64,000 nt of DNA from Halanaeroarchaeum sulfurireducens (lineage in GTDB: Archaea > Halobacteriota > Halobacteria > Halobacteriales > Halobacteriaceae): the NCBI RefSeq assembly GCF_001011115.1, contig NZ_CP008874.1, positions 124,001 to 188,000 of the forward strand, read 5' to 3'. The notes under the pieces are model-generated. The model ran no database searches, was not told the DNA's origin, and saw only the letters and a list, made by a program, of their open reading frames with translations. Shown here in pieces: positions 16,333 to 24,610 of this stretch; within the stretch, counting starts at the first letter, position 1, and every line of letters starts with the position of its first letter. Made by a program: the position numbers and the translations under genes.

Positions 16333-16409
16333 GCGAGCGAACTTCACGACACGGCGAGCAGGTGAGCCATCCCATCGAAACTGCGAGCGAACATCACGAC
16401 GCGGCGAGC
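16333..16409. repeat. 27-bp direct repeat, two copies 50 bp apart
   Basis: GCGAGCGAAC-T/A-TCACGAC-A/G-CGGCGAGC occurs at 16333-16359 and 16383-16409, with two mismatches in 27. It lies just after a stop codon, between two small genes. Confidence 0.8.
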
Positions 16410-16483
16410 GCCAACCCGGGCCACGACTCCACCAGCGATTCTCGGGCATTTCGGCCCAGGCCATCCGGGCGGAGCCGTCGGGG

Positions 16484-16492
16484 TAATTTTTT
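16484..16492 (+). promoter_or_regulatory. TATA box of the 16518 gene
   Basis: TAATTTTTT is centred about 30 nt before the ATG at 16518. Confidence 0.55.
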
Positions 16493-16517
16493 GCCGCTCG
16501 CCGGTCAAGCGGGAACA

Positions 16518-16724
16518 ATGGACACCACACGACTCATCGAATTGCTGGCACATTACATCGTGATGCTGACGCTGGTCTTCGGTGTGCTCGCGCTGATACG
16601 ACAGACGATGGGTAATCTGGGGTTCTGGATCGAACTCGCCGTGGCTATCGTCATCGCGTTCGCCTACCGCCCGATCGTCATTCAGCTCGGGGTCGCGCCG
16701 CGAGCCTGGACGGAAGAACCGTGA
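16518..16724 (+). CDS. Small membrane protein with two transmembrane helices
   Basis: The 68-residue protein has two hydrophobic segments, about residues 9-27 (LAHYIVMLTLVFGVLALI) and 34-54 (LGFWIELAVAIVIAFAYRPI), joined by a short RQTMGN turn. A soluble tail ends in WTEEP. I recognise no function. The ATG is well placed behind a TATA box. It is convergent with the pilin-like gene. Confidence 0.75.
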   Translation: MDTTRLIELLAHYIVMLTLVFGVLALIRQTMGNLGFWIELAVAIVIAFAYRPIVIQLGVAPRAWTEEP

Positions 16725-16787
16725 TACCGGCCCCACCGACAGCGGGACTTGTCGGCTGATCGTGGTGGATACCGACGTCCGACTCGA

Positions 16788-17216
16788 TTAGCTATTGTCA
16801 CCGACCGTGACGGTTCCCCGGGCGATGATGGAATTACTCGGGTCGTGACGGAGCTGGATCTCTGTTTTAGATCCGTTAAATCCGCCCTCCGTGATCGTGA
16901 TGACGCCACCTTCTCCCGCTTCCAGCTCGCCGGGGGTCGTGGCGGTCACTGTGGATCCGTCGGCGATGACGCTGACGTCATCGAACGAGATGGCGTCGCC
17001 ACTTTGGTGGCTGACGTTGACTTCGCCCGCGTCACCGCCGTCCGAGAGGCTGATCTGCGCGGTCGGAGCGGGTTCGTTCAGGTTCTCTCCAAATCCGAAG
17101 ACGAACGACCCGAGGACGGCCGCCAAAATGACGGTGAGGGCGACCAAGAGAACGATACCGACGACTGGGGTGGTGGCGCGTTCGTCTCGGTTATCGTCGG
17201 ATAATTCACTGGGCAT
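16788..17216 (-). CDS. Archaeal type IV pilin-like protein
   Basis: The 142-residue protein has a short charged leader (MPSELSDDNRDER) followed by ATTPVVGIVLLVALTVILAA, the conserved hydrophobic N-terminus of haloarchaeal pilins that a PibD-type prepilin peptidase trims near residue 13. A beta-rich, Thr/Gly-rich head domain with an NGSKT sequon follows. It should be exported and built into an adhesion pilus or remain membrane-anchored as a minor pilin. The start at 17216 gives the standard leader length. No pilus assembly genes are in the window, so it is a stand-alone pilin. Confidence 0.88.
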   Translation of the reverse strand: MPSELSDDNRDERATTPVVGIVLLVALTVILAAVLGSFVFGFGENLNEPAPTAQISLSDGGDAGEVNVSHQSGDAISFDDVSVIADGSTVTATTPGELEAGEGGVITITEGGFNGSKTEIQLRHDPSNSIIARGTVTVGDNS

Positions 17217-17420
17217 GGTACGGCTGCGTTGGAATGGCGATGGACACCCGTTTCCGAACACCAGCCTCTTTTTCCGGTGTCGGGCTCTCCGTCCGTCCCT
17301 GACGCGTGCGCATTCGCATTGCAGCCCCGCAGTTAAAATTCTTGGAGATCCGGCCCCGTTCCCATATTCTCGCCCACGCTTGTGCCGTTACGCGACGCTG
17401 TGTTGTGGAGGTTCGAAAAG

Positions 17421-17493
17421 TGGGACCGCCCAGATTTGAACTGGGGTCACGAGCACCCAAAGCTCGAAGGATACCAAGCTACCCTACGGTCCC
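17421..17493 (-). tRNA. tRNA-Pro (anticodon UGG)
   Basis: The minus strand folds as a full cloverleaf: acceptor GGGACCG/CGGTCCC, D arm GGGTAGCTTGGTATCC, anticodon stem CGAGC/GCTCG enclosing TTTGGGT (anticodon TGG), and T arm CCCAG-TTCAAAT-CTGGG with discriminator A. There is no intron and no encoded CCA. An AT-rich GATAAGTATG lies just upstream. Confidence 0.96.
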
Positions 17494-17579
17494 GCACTCA
17501 TACTTATCGGGCCCACACGTAAAGCGTTTCGTTCGGGGGTGGGAGAAGACATTTGCCGTTTACGCGCGAATCGTTTTCC

Positions 17580-17855
17580 ATGGTCACTCCACCAGAACTG
17601 GCTGTCCTGGCAGTCATCGTCCTCGCCCTTCTGATCGCGTACACCCTCGTCAAGGCCGTCAAACCGTTCATCGTCAACGCGGTCGTGGGATTGGTGGTCC
17701 TCCTCCTTGCCGGACTCGTCGGCTACGGGGTGCAGATCACCTGGATCGTCGTCCTGGTCGTCGCGATCGGTGGCATTCCAGGCGCGCTGCTCGTGCTCAT
17801 ACTCGGAAACCTGAACGTCGTCTTCGAGCCGGCCCTCCTGATCCCGCTGCTCTAG
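17580..17855 (+). CDS. BofA-like small membrane protein
   Basis: This 91-residue, very hydrophobic protein has about three membrane segments (ELAVLAVIVLALLIAYTLV, IVNAVVGLVVLLLAGLVGYG, WIVVLVVAIGGIPGALLVLI). The pattern of KAVKPFIVNAVVGLVV and GGIPGALLVLILG matches the family annotated as pro-sigma-K processing inhibitor BofA. Archaea have no sigma-K, so the bacterial function cannot apply; a role in restraining a membrane protease is only a guess. The ATG at 17580 removes a non-hydrophobic extension. Its stop shares CTAG with the convergent helicase gene. Confidence 0.8.
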   Translation: MVTPPELAVLAVIVLALLIAYTLVKAVKPFIVNAVVGLVVLLLAGLVGYGVQITWIVVLVVAIGGIPGALLVLILGNLNVVFEPALLIPLL

Positions 17856-19906
17856 TCCTGCTCGTCGAGGAGTTCGACATCGGCGACGATATCGAAGGGG
17901 TCGTCGCCCCGGTGGACGCCCTCGATGATGGTGAACGCCGATTCGGGGTCGAGGAAGTGTCGGGTGACGGCCCGTCCCCGCGGGGTTGGTTCGAGCCCGT
18001 CGATGAAGTCGTACTCGATCAACCGCCCGAGTGCCTGCTTCGTGGGGATCTCCCCGAGCATCCGGTCGTTGAGCCGCTTGACCGCCGTTCCGCCGACGGT
18101 GACGTTAGCGAGGGTTTCCTCGACCGTGGCGTCCTCGTCGTAGTGAGCGACGACGTCCTCCATCTCACCCTTGAGGAGTTTGAACGCGATCTCGTCTTCG
18201 GTCGCCTCCATGCTCCCGTGATAGCTCGCGTCTGGTTCGATCAGGAGGTAGACCTTCCCGCGATCGTGGTAGTCCGGACGACCGGCACGGCCGAGCATCT
18301 GTTCGAACTCCTGGACGGAGAGCCATTCGATACCCATCGCGAGGGTGTCGAAGACGACCTGCGAGGCGGGGAAGTCGACGCCTGCGGCGAGTGCCGCGGT
18401 CGTGACGACCGCCGCGATGTCCTGGTCGGCAAACTGGCGTTCGACCTGCTTTCGCTTGCCGTAGTCCAGCCCCGCGTGGTAGGCAGCAGAGGGGTATTCG
18501 AGTTTTCGGCTGATCTCGTGACACCGTCGCCGCGAGTTCGTGAAGACGATCGTCTGGCCCTGATACCCCAGCGAGGACTCCTGGTCGAACTCTCGGCGGA
18601 CGAGTTTGTCCTCGATGCGGGCCTTTTCGCCCTCGTCGGCGAAGGTGACGTGTCGCTCGATGGGGACGGGGCGCTCCTCGAACTCGACGAGGTTTGCCTC
18701 CAGGTGCTCAGCGAGGTGGCTGGGATTGCCGACGGTCGCCGAGAGGTAGACCCACTGGGCGCCCCCGTATCCCTCGCGGTCCTCCGACCGGCCTTCGGTG
18801 TAGTGCTTGAGCCGGGTGATGAGCCCATCGAGGCGGTGGCCGCGGTCGTCGTCCTGGAGGTTGTGGACCTCGTCGATGACCACCGTGCCGATGTCGCCGA
18901 GGTTCCGTCCGGTCCGGAGGGCGTGGTCGACCCCCTCGTACGTGCCGACGATGACGTCGGCGTCGGGGTCGAAGCGGCCGCCGTCGTCGCGGAGCCGACT
19001 CGCGCCCACGCGGATGGTGACGTCCGCGAGGTGTCCGTACTCATCGCGGAAGTCCTCGTGTTTCTGGTTGGCGAGCGCGACGAGCGGGACGAGAAAGAGC
19101 ATCTTCCCCTTCCCCGAGAGGTGACGGTGGAGGCCCGCAATCTCGCCGACGAGTGTCTTGCCGGTGGCGGTCGCGCTCACGACGAGCTGGTCATCACCGT
19201 CGAGGAGGCCGTTTTCGACGGCCAGACTCTGGACCGGGAGCAGACTGTCGAATCTGTCCTCGAGGAGGCCCTGGACGCCAGGGTGGAGATCCAGGTCGCT
19301 GACGGGGACGGTGTCGATCTCGTCCGTCGTCGCCGAGATCTCGTCGAACTTCGTCAGGTCCGAGTCGAGGTTCCCCTCGAGGAGATTCGTGATCCGATCG
19401 AGATCCTGGACCTCGAGGAGCAGGTCTTCGAGCCGGTCCTGGGCGGCGCCGGTGAGCTGTCCGGTAAAGGAGAGTTCCCGTTCGAGTTCACGGATCGCGC
19501 AGTCCTGACAGATGTACTCGTGGTCGCGTTTGATCGCCGTCTCCTCCGTGATCGGCGCGTACCGCCCGCGGTTCGCACAGAGCCGGCAGGTGCGAACGAC
19601 CGTCGCCTCCAGTTGATACCCGGAAAGCATCTCTTTGAACTCCGAGCGGGCCGCTTTCGCGGTCTGCTGTGAGAGCCGGATCCGGCGCGATCGTCTGGCG
19701 ATCTCGACGAACTCGTCGGGCGGGCGTGGCTCTTCGCTGCTGCCGTCCTGGATGCGGAACTTCGCCGGGCGCGGACCGGCGGTCGTCTCGGACAGTTCCA
19801 GGCGAGACCGAAAGAGTCGGTCGCCGTCCCGTATCGGGGCGACGAGATATTCGTCTCCCAGACCGTGGACGAATAGCGTATCCACCCGCTGGACCTGCTG
19901 TGACAC
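17852..19906 (-). CDS. DEAD/DEAH-box (Ski2-like) helicase with N-terminal zinc domain
   Basis: This superfamily 2 helicase has 684 residues. An N-terminal domain of about 200 residues holds two CxxC pairs (CRLCANR and CQDC), likely one zinc site; I recall this N-terminal module as haloarchaea-specific (DUF5814). The helicase core shows motif I SATATGKT, motif II DEVH, motif III YLSATVG, and C-terminal motifs ending QMLGRAGRPDYHD as in Ski2/Hel308 proteins. It could act on RNA or on stalled forks. It starts with GTG. Its stop overlaps the BofA-like gene by CTAG. Confidence 0.9.
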   Translation of the reverse strand: MSQQVQRVDTLFVHGLGDEYLVAPIRDGDRLFRSRLELSETTAGPRPAKFRIQDGSSEEPRPPDEFVEIARRSRRIRLSQQTAKAARSEFKEMLSGYQLEATVVRTCRLCANRGRYAPITEETAIKRDHEYICQDCAIRELERELSFTGQLTGAAQDRLEDLLLEVQDLDRITNLLEGNLDSDLTKFDEISATTDEIDTVPVSDLDLHPGVQGLLEDRFDSLLPVQSLAVENGLLDGDDQLVVSATATGKTLVGEIAGLHRHLSGKGKMLFLVPLVALANQKHEDFRDEYGHLADVTIRVGASRLRDDGGRFDPDADVIVGTYEGVDHALRTGRNLGDIGTVVIDEVHNLQDDDRGHRLDGLITRLKHYTEGRSEDREGYGGAQWVYLSATVGNPSHLAEHLEANLVEFEERPVPIERHVTFADEGEKARIEDKLVRREFDQESSLGYQGQTIVFTNSRRRCHEISRKLEYPSAAYHAGLDYGKRKQVERQFADQDIAAVVTTAALAAGVDFPASQVVFDTLAMGIEWLSVQEFEQMLGRAGRPDYHDRGKVYLLIEPDASYHGSMEATEDEIAFKLLKGEMEDVVAHYDEDATVEETLANVTVGGTAVKRLNDRMLGEIPTKQALGRLIEYDFIDGLEPTPRGRAVTRHFLDPESAFTIIEGVHRGDDPFDIVADVELLDEQD

Positions 19907-19948
19907 GATGCCTGCTACGGAATCACGGTATTTCAGCCAATCGCTGTG

Positions 19949-20314
19949 CTACTCCACCAGCTCGATGTCGTCCTCCGCGTTCGGGACGACGCAGATGAAC
20001 GACACTGGCTCCTCACTTTCGTTGCGATACCAGTGGACGGTGCCACCCGGGATGAACAGCGAGTCGCCCGGATCGACGACGTACTCCTCGTCCTCGATTC
20101 CGACCACGTAAGTCCCCGAGAGCACGTACTGTTCGTGTTCGACCCGATTCGTATGCCGGGGGACCTCTGTCCCGGGGTCGAGGCGGAATCGGCGCATCGC
20201 GTAGTTCTCCGCGCCATCGTCCGGGCCCACGAGGACGCCCCTGTACATGCCGTCGGCGGCGTCCTGTTCTTGGTACTCCACGTCCTCGGCACGCTTGAGC
20301 AACGGTTCTGGCAT
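19949..20314 (-). CDS. Cupin-domain protein
   Basis: The protein has 121 residues and a single cupin barrel. Motif 1 is PRHTNRVEHEQYVLSG, with candidate metal ligands His, His and Glu. Motif 2 is PGDSLFIPGGTVHWYRN, with the last His. It ends in an acidic tail (NAEDDIELVE). Cupins of this kind bind small molecules or are sugar-processing enzymes; nothing here shows the substrate. The ATG at 20314 gives the compact domain, while earlier in-frame codons add an unlikely Arg-rich extension. AT-rich boxes lie near 20341 and 20361. Confidence 0.87.
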   Translation of the reverse strand: MPEPLLKRAEDVEYQEQDAADGMYRGVLVGPDDGAENYAMRRFRLDPGTEVPRHTNRVEHEQYVLSGTYVVGIEDEEYVVDPGDSLFIPGGTVHWYRNESEEPVSFICVVPNAEDDIELVE

Positions 20315-20669
20315 ACGCGTCCGTCTCGGCCCGGACACCCTAATCCTGTCGCCACGGTCTTTATATCGCCCCGTTCGGTACGACATGACACGGAGATATA
20401 CATGCTCTCCCGATATGCGGTCGAACGCGGGGTCTGCCACGCCGAGCGTGTGATGGCGACGGAGTTGTATACCCGTCCCCCCTATGGTGGCCCAATAATG
20501 CCCACGGACCGCGGTAGAACAGTCACGTCGGCCAATCGATCGTCGTCGACGGGACTGGGGCTGTCGTGGGTCGTCTCTCCCAAACCGAACACATGACCAT
20601 GTCCGACGTCGCTACATCGAGTGGCTGGTCCGCACCGGACATCGATGGCCGGGTCGGGGATGGAATCGG

Positions 20670-22406
20670 ATGATTCCCCAATCAGCATGGAACGGCCTCG
20701 ACGCCCTCGCCGATTCGTGGCCGTGGCTCCCGTTCACCGGCGTCCTGGGAGCGGCCACGCTGACGACGTTATCGGTGATGCAGAAACTCCAGCAGGGAGC
20801 GCCCGTGACGAATCCCGATGGATACGTGGTTCCGGTGCTGTTCGGTGCCGTGGCGGGGCTTGGATTCGGCTACGGGTACCGCAAACGCGCGCGCCATCTC
20901 GAATCCCTCCAGGAGGAGGTCGCCAGCCGTCGGGAGAAAGAGCGTCGGCTCCAGCGATACCGGCTGGCAGTCGAGGGTTCGACCAATCTACTCACGGCCC
21001 TGGACCGTGAGTACTCCATCCTGTTCGCGAACCCCGAGTATCGCGCGTTTCATGGCATTCCTCCCGAGGAGGACTGCAGCGACTGTACCCTGCCGGAGGT
21101 CATCGGCGATCGGGCGTTCGCGGAGGTCAAGCCGTACGTCGACCGGGCGTTCGAGGGCGATTCCTGCGAGTTCGAGGTCACACGCGAGGGCGTCGACGGC
21201 ACCGAACGGGAGTTCGTCATCCGCAATTTCCCGCTCGTCGACGACGGCGAGATAACCGGGATCGTCGCGGCGATGACCGACGTGACCGAGCGCAGGGAAC
21301 GCCGGCGGGAACTCATCACACAGAAACAGCGCTATCAATCCCTGTTCGAGAGCATTCGGGACGCGATCGTCGTCTCGGATACGGACGGACGCATTGTCAA
21401 CACGAACCCGGCGTTCACGGAACTGTTCGGGTACGAGTTCTCAGAGGTGGAGGGGGCCGGGACGGCGATCATCTACGACGATGACTCGGGATTCGACGCA
21501 GCTGAGGCTCTGAACGACCGCTCGTCTCCCGATATTCAGTCCAGAACGAACCGCTATCGAAAACGGTCGGGGCAGGTGTTCGAGGGCGAGGAGAGTCTGT
21601 ATCCCGTGCGCAATCCGGATGATCAGGTCACGGGCTACGTGGCAATCATCCGGGACGTCTCCAATCGAGAAACCCGTCTCCAGCAACTCCAGGTGCTCGA
21701 ACGTGTCCTTCGCCACAACATCAACAACGATATGAACGTCATCGCCGGATACGCCGAAACCATCCGTGATGACGCGTCCGGGCCAATGGCTGACTACGCG
21801 GAGACGATACTCACCAAAAGCGAGGCACTCGTCGACACGGCCGACAAAGAGCGGGAGATCACGTCTCACCTCTTGCGAACGCCGACGCCCGAGCGCAGAG
21901 ACCTTCGCTCGACGATTCTCCAGACCGTCGAATCGGCGCGAGAGCGTTACCCAGGCGCCGACATTACGACCGATCTCCCCGATCCGTGCGTCTCGACCGC
22001 GACCGACGCTATCGGGCAGGCCCTCGAGGAACTCATCGAAAATGCCATCGTCCACTCGGACCGGGACGCCCCTTCCGTTCGCGTTACAGTCGAACGCCGG
22101 GAGGACGTCCTCGAGATGATCATCGCCGACGACGGCCCCGGCATCCCCGAAATGGAGCGGTCGGTGTTGACCGGCGACGCCGACATCGAACCGCTGTATC
22201 ACGGGAGCGGATTGGGGCTGTGGCTCGTCAATCTGATCGTGCGTCAGTCGAACGGGGTCCTGCGATTCGAGGAAAACGATCCACGGGGCAGCATCGTGAC
22301 GATCTCGCTCCCGCGGACGCCCGCCGGATCGGCACAGCAACGCCCCCCTGACCCTGCCGACGATTCGCTCACGTCGGATTCTCGTACGCGTCCAGCCAGT
22401 CGCTGA
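20670..22406 (+). CDS. PAS-domain sensor histidine kinase
   Basis: The protein has 578 residues. Two N-terminal hydrophobic stretches (about 17-36 and 52-67) are followed by a short coiled coil, then two PAS domains (about 100-210 and 215-335). The phosphoacceptor helix carries the H-box LRHNINNDMNVI around residue 350. The HATPase domain shows the N-box ENAIVHS, G1 DDGPGIP and G2 GSGLGLWL. The signal is unknown. No response regulator is adjacent, which is common for haloarchaeal kinases. The C-terminal coding end overlaps the convergent aldolase gene by 38 nt. Confidence 0.92.
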   Translation: MIPQSAWNGLDALADSWPWLPFTGVLGAATLTTLSVMQKLQQGAPVTNPDGYVVPVLFGAVAGLGFGYGYRKRARHLESLQEEVASRREKERRLQRYRLAVEGSTNLLTALDREYSILFANPEYRAFHGIPPEEDCSDCTLPEVIGDRAFAEVKPYVDRAFEGDSCEFEVTREGVDGTEREFVIRNFPLVDDGEITGIVAAMTDVTERRERRRELITQKQRYQSLFESIRDAIVVSDTDGRIVNTNPAFTELFGYEFSEVEGAGTAIIYDDDSGFDAAEALNDRSSPDIQSRTNRYRKRSGQVFEGEESLYPVRNPDDQVTGYVAIIRDVSNRETRLQQLQVLERVLRHNINNDMNVIAGYAETIRDDASGPMADYAETILTKSEALVDTADKEREITSHLLRTPTPERRDLRSTILQTVESARERYPGADITTDLPDPCVSTATDAIGQALEELIENAIVHSDRDAPSVRVTVERREDVLEMIIADDGPGIPEMERSVLTGDADIEPLYHGSGLGLWLVNLIVRQSNGVLRFEENDPRGSIVTISLPRTPAGSAQQRPPDPADDSLTSDSRTRPASR

Positions 22407-23160
22407 TCGCTCCGCCAAGGGCCCCGGTCGTACTCCCGATGTTCAGGATGCGATACCCGGACGCGGCCTTCATGTTGACGTCGTCCATGCCGAAGCCCAG
22501 TCCCCCGACGGGGACGCCTGCGTCCACTGCCGCGGCACGAACCGTCTCCACGGCCTCCTGGACCTCGGGGTGGTCGAGTTCGTTCGGGTGTCCGAACGAC
22601 ACCGAGAGGTCGAGCGGTCCGATGAACACGAATCCCAGATCGGGAACGGCGAGGATGTCCTCGATGTTCTCGACGGCCGCCTCGGTCTCGATGGTGGTCC
22701 CGACCACAGTCTCCCGGTCCTCGGCCTCGACGTAGTCCGGTACCTGTCCCCACCGCCGCGCACGCGGCGCTCCCAGTCCGCGGTCCCCCGGTTCTCCATC
22801 GTACTGGAACCGTGCTGACCTGACGGCCGTTTCGACCTCAGCCGCCGTCTCGACTCGCGGGAGGAACACGTGTCTGACGCCCAGGTCCAGTGCCTTTCGA
22901 ACCAGCGTCGGGTCGGTATCGGGCAGCCGGACGAGCAATTCGATGTCGGCCAGTTCACCGGCACGGAGCAGATTTTCCATCGTGGGGGCGTCCCACGGAT
23001 CCGGGCCGCCGTGCTCGAGGTCGAGCCAGATGAAGTCGAGGCCGAGTTCCCCGTAGAACTCGACGAGCGTCGGACTGTAGGTATTGTCCAGCAGTCCGAG
23101 TGCGACACCCTCGTTGTCGAGGGCGGCTTCTAGGCCTTCCGTATCAGCAATCCTTGCCAT
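22369..23160 (-). CDS. HpcH/HpaI-family aldolase
   Basis: The protein has 263 residues and a TIM-barrel class II aldolase pattern (2-keto-3-deoxy-L-rhamnonate / 4-hydroxy-2-oxoheptanedioate aldolase family). Landmarks are LDFIWLDLEHGGPD near residue 42-55, LLVRLPDTDP, FLPRVETAAEVE and FIGPLDLSVSFGHP around 172-185. The Glu and Asp in the latter two are the usual metal ligands. Substrate cannot be told from sequence; sugar-acid catabolism is the common role. It is monocistronic and overlaps the histidine kinase gene end to end. Confidence 0.88.
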   Translation of the reverse strand: MARIADTEGLEAALDNEGVALGLLDNTYSPTLVEFYGELGLDFIWLDLEHGGPDPWDAPTMENLLRAGELADIELLVRLPDTDPTLVRKALDLGVRHVFLPRVETAAEVETAVRSARFQYDGEPGDRGLGAPRARRWGQVPDYVEAEDRETVVGTTIETEAAVENIEDILAVPDLGFVFIGPLDLSVSFGHPNELDHPEVQEAVETVRAAAVDAGVPVGGLGFGMDDVNMKAASGYRILNIGSTTGALGGAISDWLDAYENPT

Positions 23161-23516
23161 ACTCTAGTATCTCGGATGACAACAATAAACGTCCGGGTCA
23201 CTCCGTCCCGTTTGCTGCTCACGTCCCGTCGCGATCGCACAGCGATCGCTCCGTGAATGGTTCGCAGCAGAAGGTCCAGGGGCGAGAATCGAACCAGAGC
23301 CAGACGATCGGCCTCACTTCGCTCGGCCGCTGCGACTGGCAGGGTTCGATCTCTCCGTTCCGGCTTTTTTCGTCACTTCGCTCCTCAGAAGGTCCAGGGG
23401 CGAGAATCGAACCACGGTCGATCGCTTCCTTCCTCGCACCGCTCGGAAGACTGCGCTCTCCCTGATTCGATTCTCCCCCTTGCTTTTCCACTCCTCGTTA
23501 CGCTCGTCGTGAAAAA
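23161..23516. repeat. Tandem hairpin units downstream of tRNA-His
   Basis: The 22-bp tRNA-His 3' end (GTCCAGGGGCGAGAATCGAACC read on the plus strand, split here as GTCCAGGGGCG + AGAATCGAACC) is repeated at 23274-23295 and 23392-23413, in addition to the copy within the gene at 23517-23538; spacings are 118 and 125 bp. Each repeat is followed by a hairpin whose stem sequence differs between units (GGCC...GGCC at about 23311; CTTCC...GGAAG at about 23430). An inverted T-arm-like GGTTCGAT or GATTCGATTCTC comes next. Beyond the last unit, GCGATCGC-ACA-GCGATCGC (23231-23249) forms a perfect 8-bp hairpin. I see no protein gene here. Confidence 0.85.
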
Positions 23517-23590
23517 GTCCAGGGGCGAGAATCGAACCCGCGTCTCAGCCTCCACAAGGCTGAAGGATAGTCCACTACCCTACCCCGGAC
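23517..23590 (-). tRNA. tRNA-His (anticodon GUG)
   Basis: The minus strand gives a 74-nt cloverleaf: an 8-bp acceptor including the encoded G-1 typical of tRNA-His (GTCCGGGG/CCCTGGAC), anticodon stem CAGCC/GGCTG around TTGTGGA (anticodon GTG), and T arm GCGGG-TTCGATT-CTCGC. The 3' end is reused in two tandem units downstream. Confidence 0.96.
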
Positions 23591-23692
23591 ACGCAATAGA
23601 CACTCGGGCGCTCGAATTAAAATACGTTACGACATCGCACCTCCTCACCCTCGATACGCTTTTCCGCCCGAGACGGCTATCGCCTACCACGC

Positions 23693-24145
23693 GTGGCCAT
23701 CACGGATAAAATCTACGTCAAGAATCACCGCCAGTTGGCCTCCCAGCTCGAGGTGTCCTTCCCGAAGAGCGCCTTCAGCGGCGCGACCCTCGATATCCTC
23801 TTCCAGGGCGACCTCGAGAAACTCGACGACGCCTCCCGCGAGCGGGTCCTCGACTTCAACCAGGATTTCCTGGATTGCACCTGCGATTCGAACCCCTACT
23901 GCGGCCATCCGGAACGCAAGTTTATCGCCTATCTCCTCGATCTGCGCGCTCAGGGCCTCGACCCCGAATCGATGGTCGCCGTGATGACCGAGGACTACAT
24001 GCTCTATGCCTACCCCGGTGACCTGTACTCGTTCCTCGACGGTGGGGTCAGGACGCTCGAGGCGGTCGAGGAGCTGGCCGAGGTCGAAGGCGAAAAAGGG
24101 GCCGCACGGCGGGCCGGGGAACGTAAACGCGAGTTACTCCAGTAG
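23693..24145 (+). CDS. Haloarchaeal protein with a Cys/His cluster, unknown
   Basis: The 150-residue protein starts with GTG at 23693. It contains DCTCDSNPYCGHPERKF near residue 62-78, where three Cys and one His could hold a metal. The helical region FIAYLLDLRAQGLDPESMVAVM follows, and a charged tail rich in Glu, Arg and Lys closes the protein. The N-terminus AITDKIYVKNHRQLASQLE is strongly patterned and looks like a conserved family, but I cannot name a function. It is convergent with the ribbon-helix-helix gene with a 1-nt gap. Confidence 0.78.
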   Translation: MAITDKIYVKNHRQLASQLEVSFPKSAFSGATLDILFQGDLEKLDDASRERVLDFNQDFLDCTCDSNPYCGHPERKFIAYLLDLRAQGLDPESMVAVMTEDYMLYAYPGDLYSFLDGGVRTLEAVEELAEVEGEKGAARRAGERKRELLQ

Positions 24146-24146
24146 C

Positions 24147-24563
24147 TCACCCGATCGTGAACTGTTCGTCGAGCGGGTCCTCGGTGTCCAGTTCGTCGTC
24201 GAGATCGTCGAGATGGACGACGTCATCGACGTTCTCCTCGTCATCGATGCGTTCCCGAAGGGCGTTGACGTACGCCTTGTATTCGTCGAGCTGATCGCGC
24301 AGGTGTTTGGCCTCGAGTTCGAGGCGTTCGTGCTCGCGGACGAAGCTCTTCGGGACCGTGACTTTCGGTGGGAACTCGTTCTCGATCTGCTCGGCCTGAT
24401 TTTCCGGCACGACCCGGACCTTTCCGTCGTGGGCCACCAGCGAGTCGACGTAGTCCCGGAACACGGCGGACAGCGAAATGTCGCGCTCCTCCGCGATGTC
24501 GCGGAGCGCCTCGAAGGCGTCCTCGCTCACCCGGAAGGAGATGGTCTTGTTCTTGTTCCCCAT
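24147..24563 (-). CDS. Ribbon-helix-helix regulator with coiled-coil tail
   Basis: The 138-residue protein has an N-terminal ribbon-helix-helix (KTISFRVSEDAFEALRDIAE, then ERDISLSAVFRDYVDSL). A coiled coil follows (about 72-105, FVREHERLELEAKHLRDQLD) and then a very acidic tail ending EDPLDEQFTIG. CopG/MetJ-type folds bind DNA as dimers through the N-terminal strand. It lies 47 nt after the rpap gene on the same strand, so it may be read from the rpa promoter and could regulate that operon. Targets are unknown. Confidence 0.85.
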   Translation of the reverse strand: MGNKNKTISFRVSEDAFEALRDIAEERDISLSAVFRDYVDSLVAHDGKVRVVPENQAEQIENEFPPKVTVPKSFVREHERLELEAKHLRDQLDEYKAYVNALRERIDDEENVDDVVHLDDLDDELDTEDPLDEQFTIG

Positions 24564-24610
24564 GATACTCTCTAGTGGTCTCCAGAGGGACTTAAGGGTT
24601 CGTCAGACGC

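Noticed and set aside
17306-19672. 788-codon plus-strand frame opposite the helicase
   Set aside because: Low-complexity Asp/Val/Glu/Arg protein, runs through the tRNA-Pro and the BofA-like gene, and mirrors the helicase codons.
23219-23491. 90-codon minus-strand frame through the tRNA-His repeat units
   Set aside because: It translates the tandem hairpin units themselves and has no homologous look.
23274-23538. CRISPR-like repeats at tRNA-His
   Set aside because: The repeat is the tRNA-His 3' end with only three copies, and the intervening segments are related hairpins, not unique spacers.
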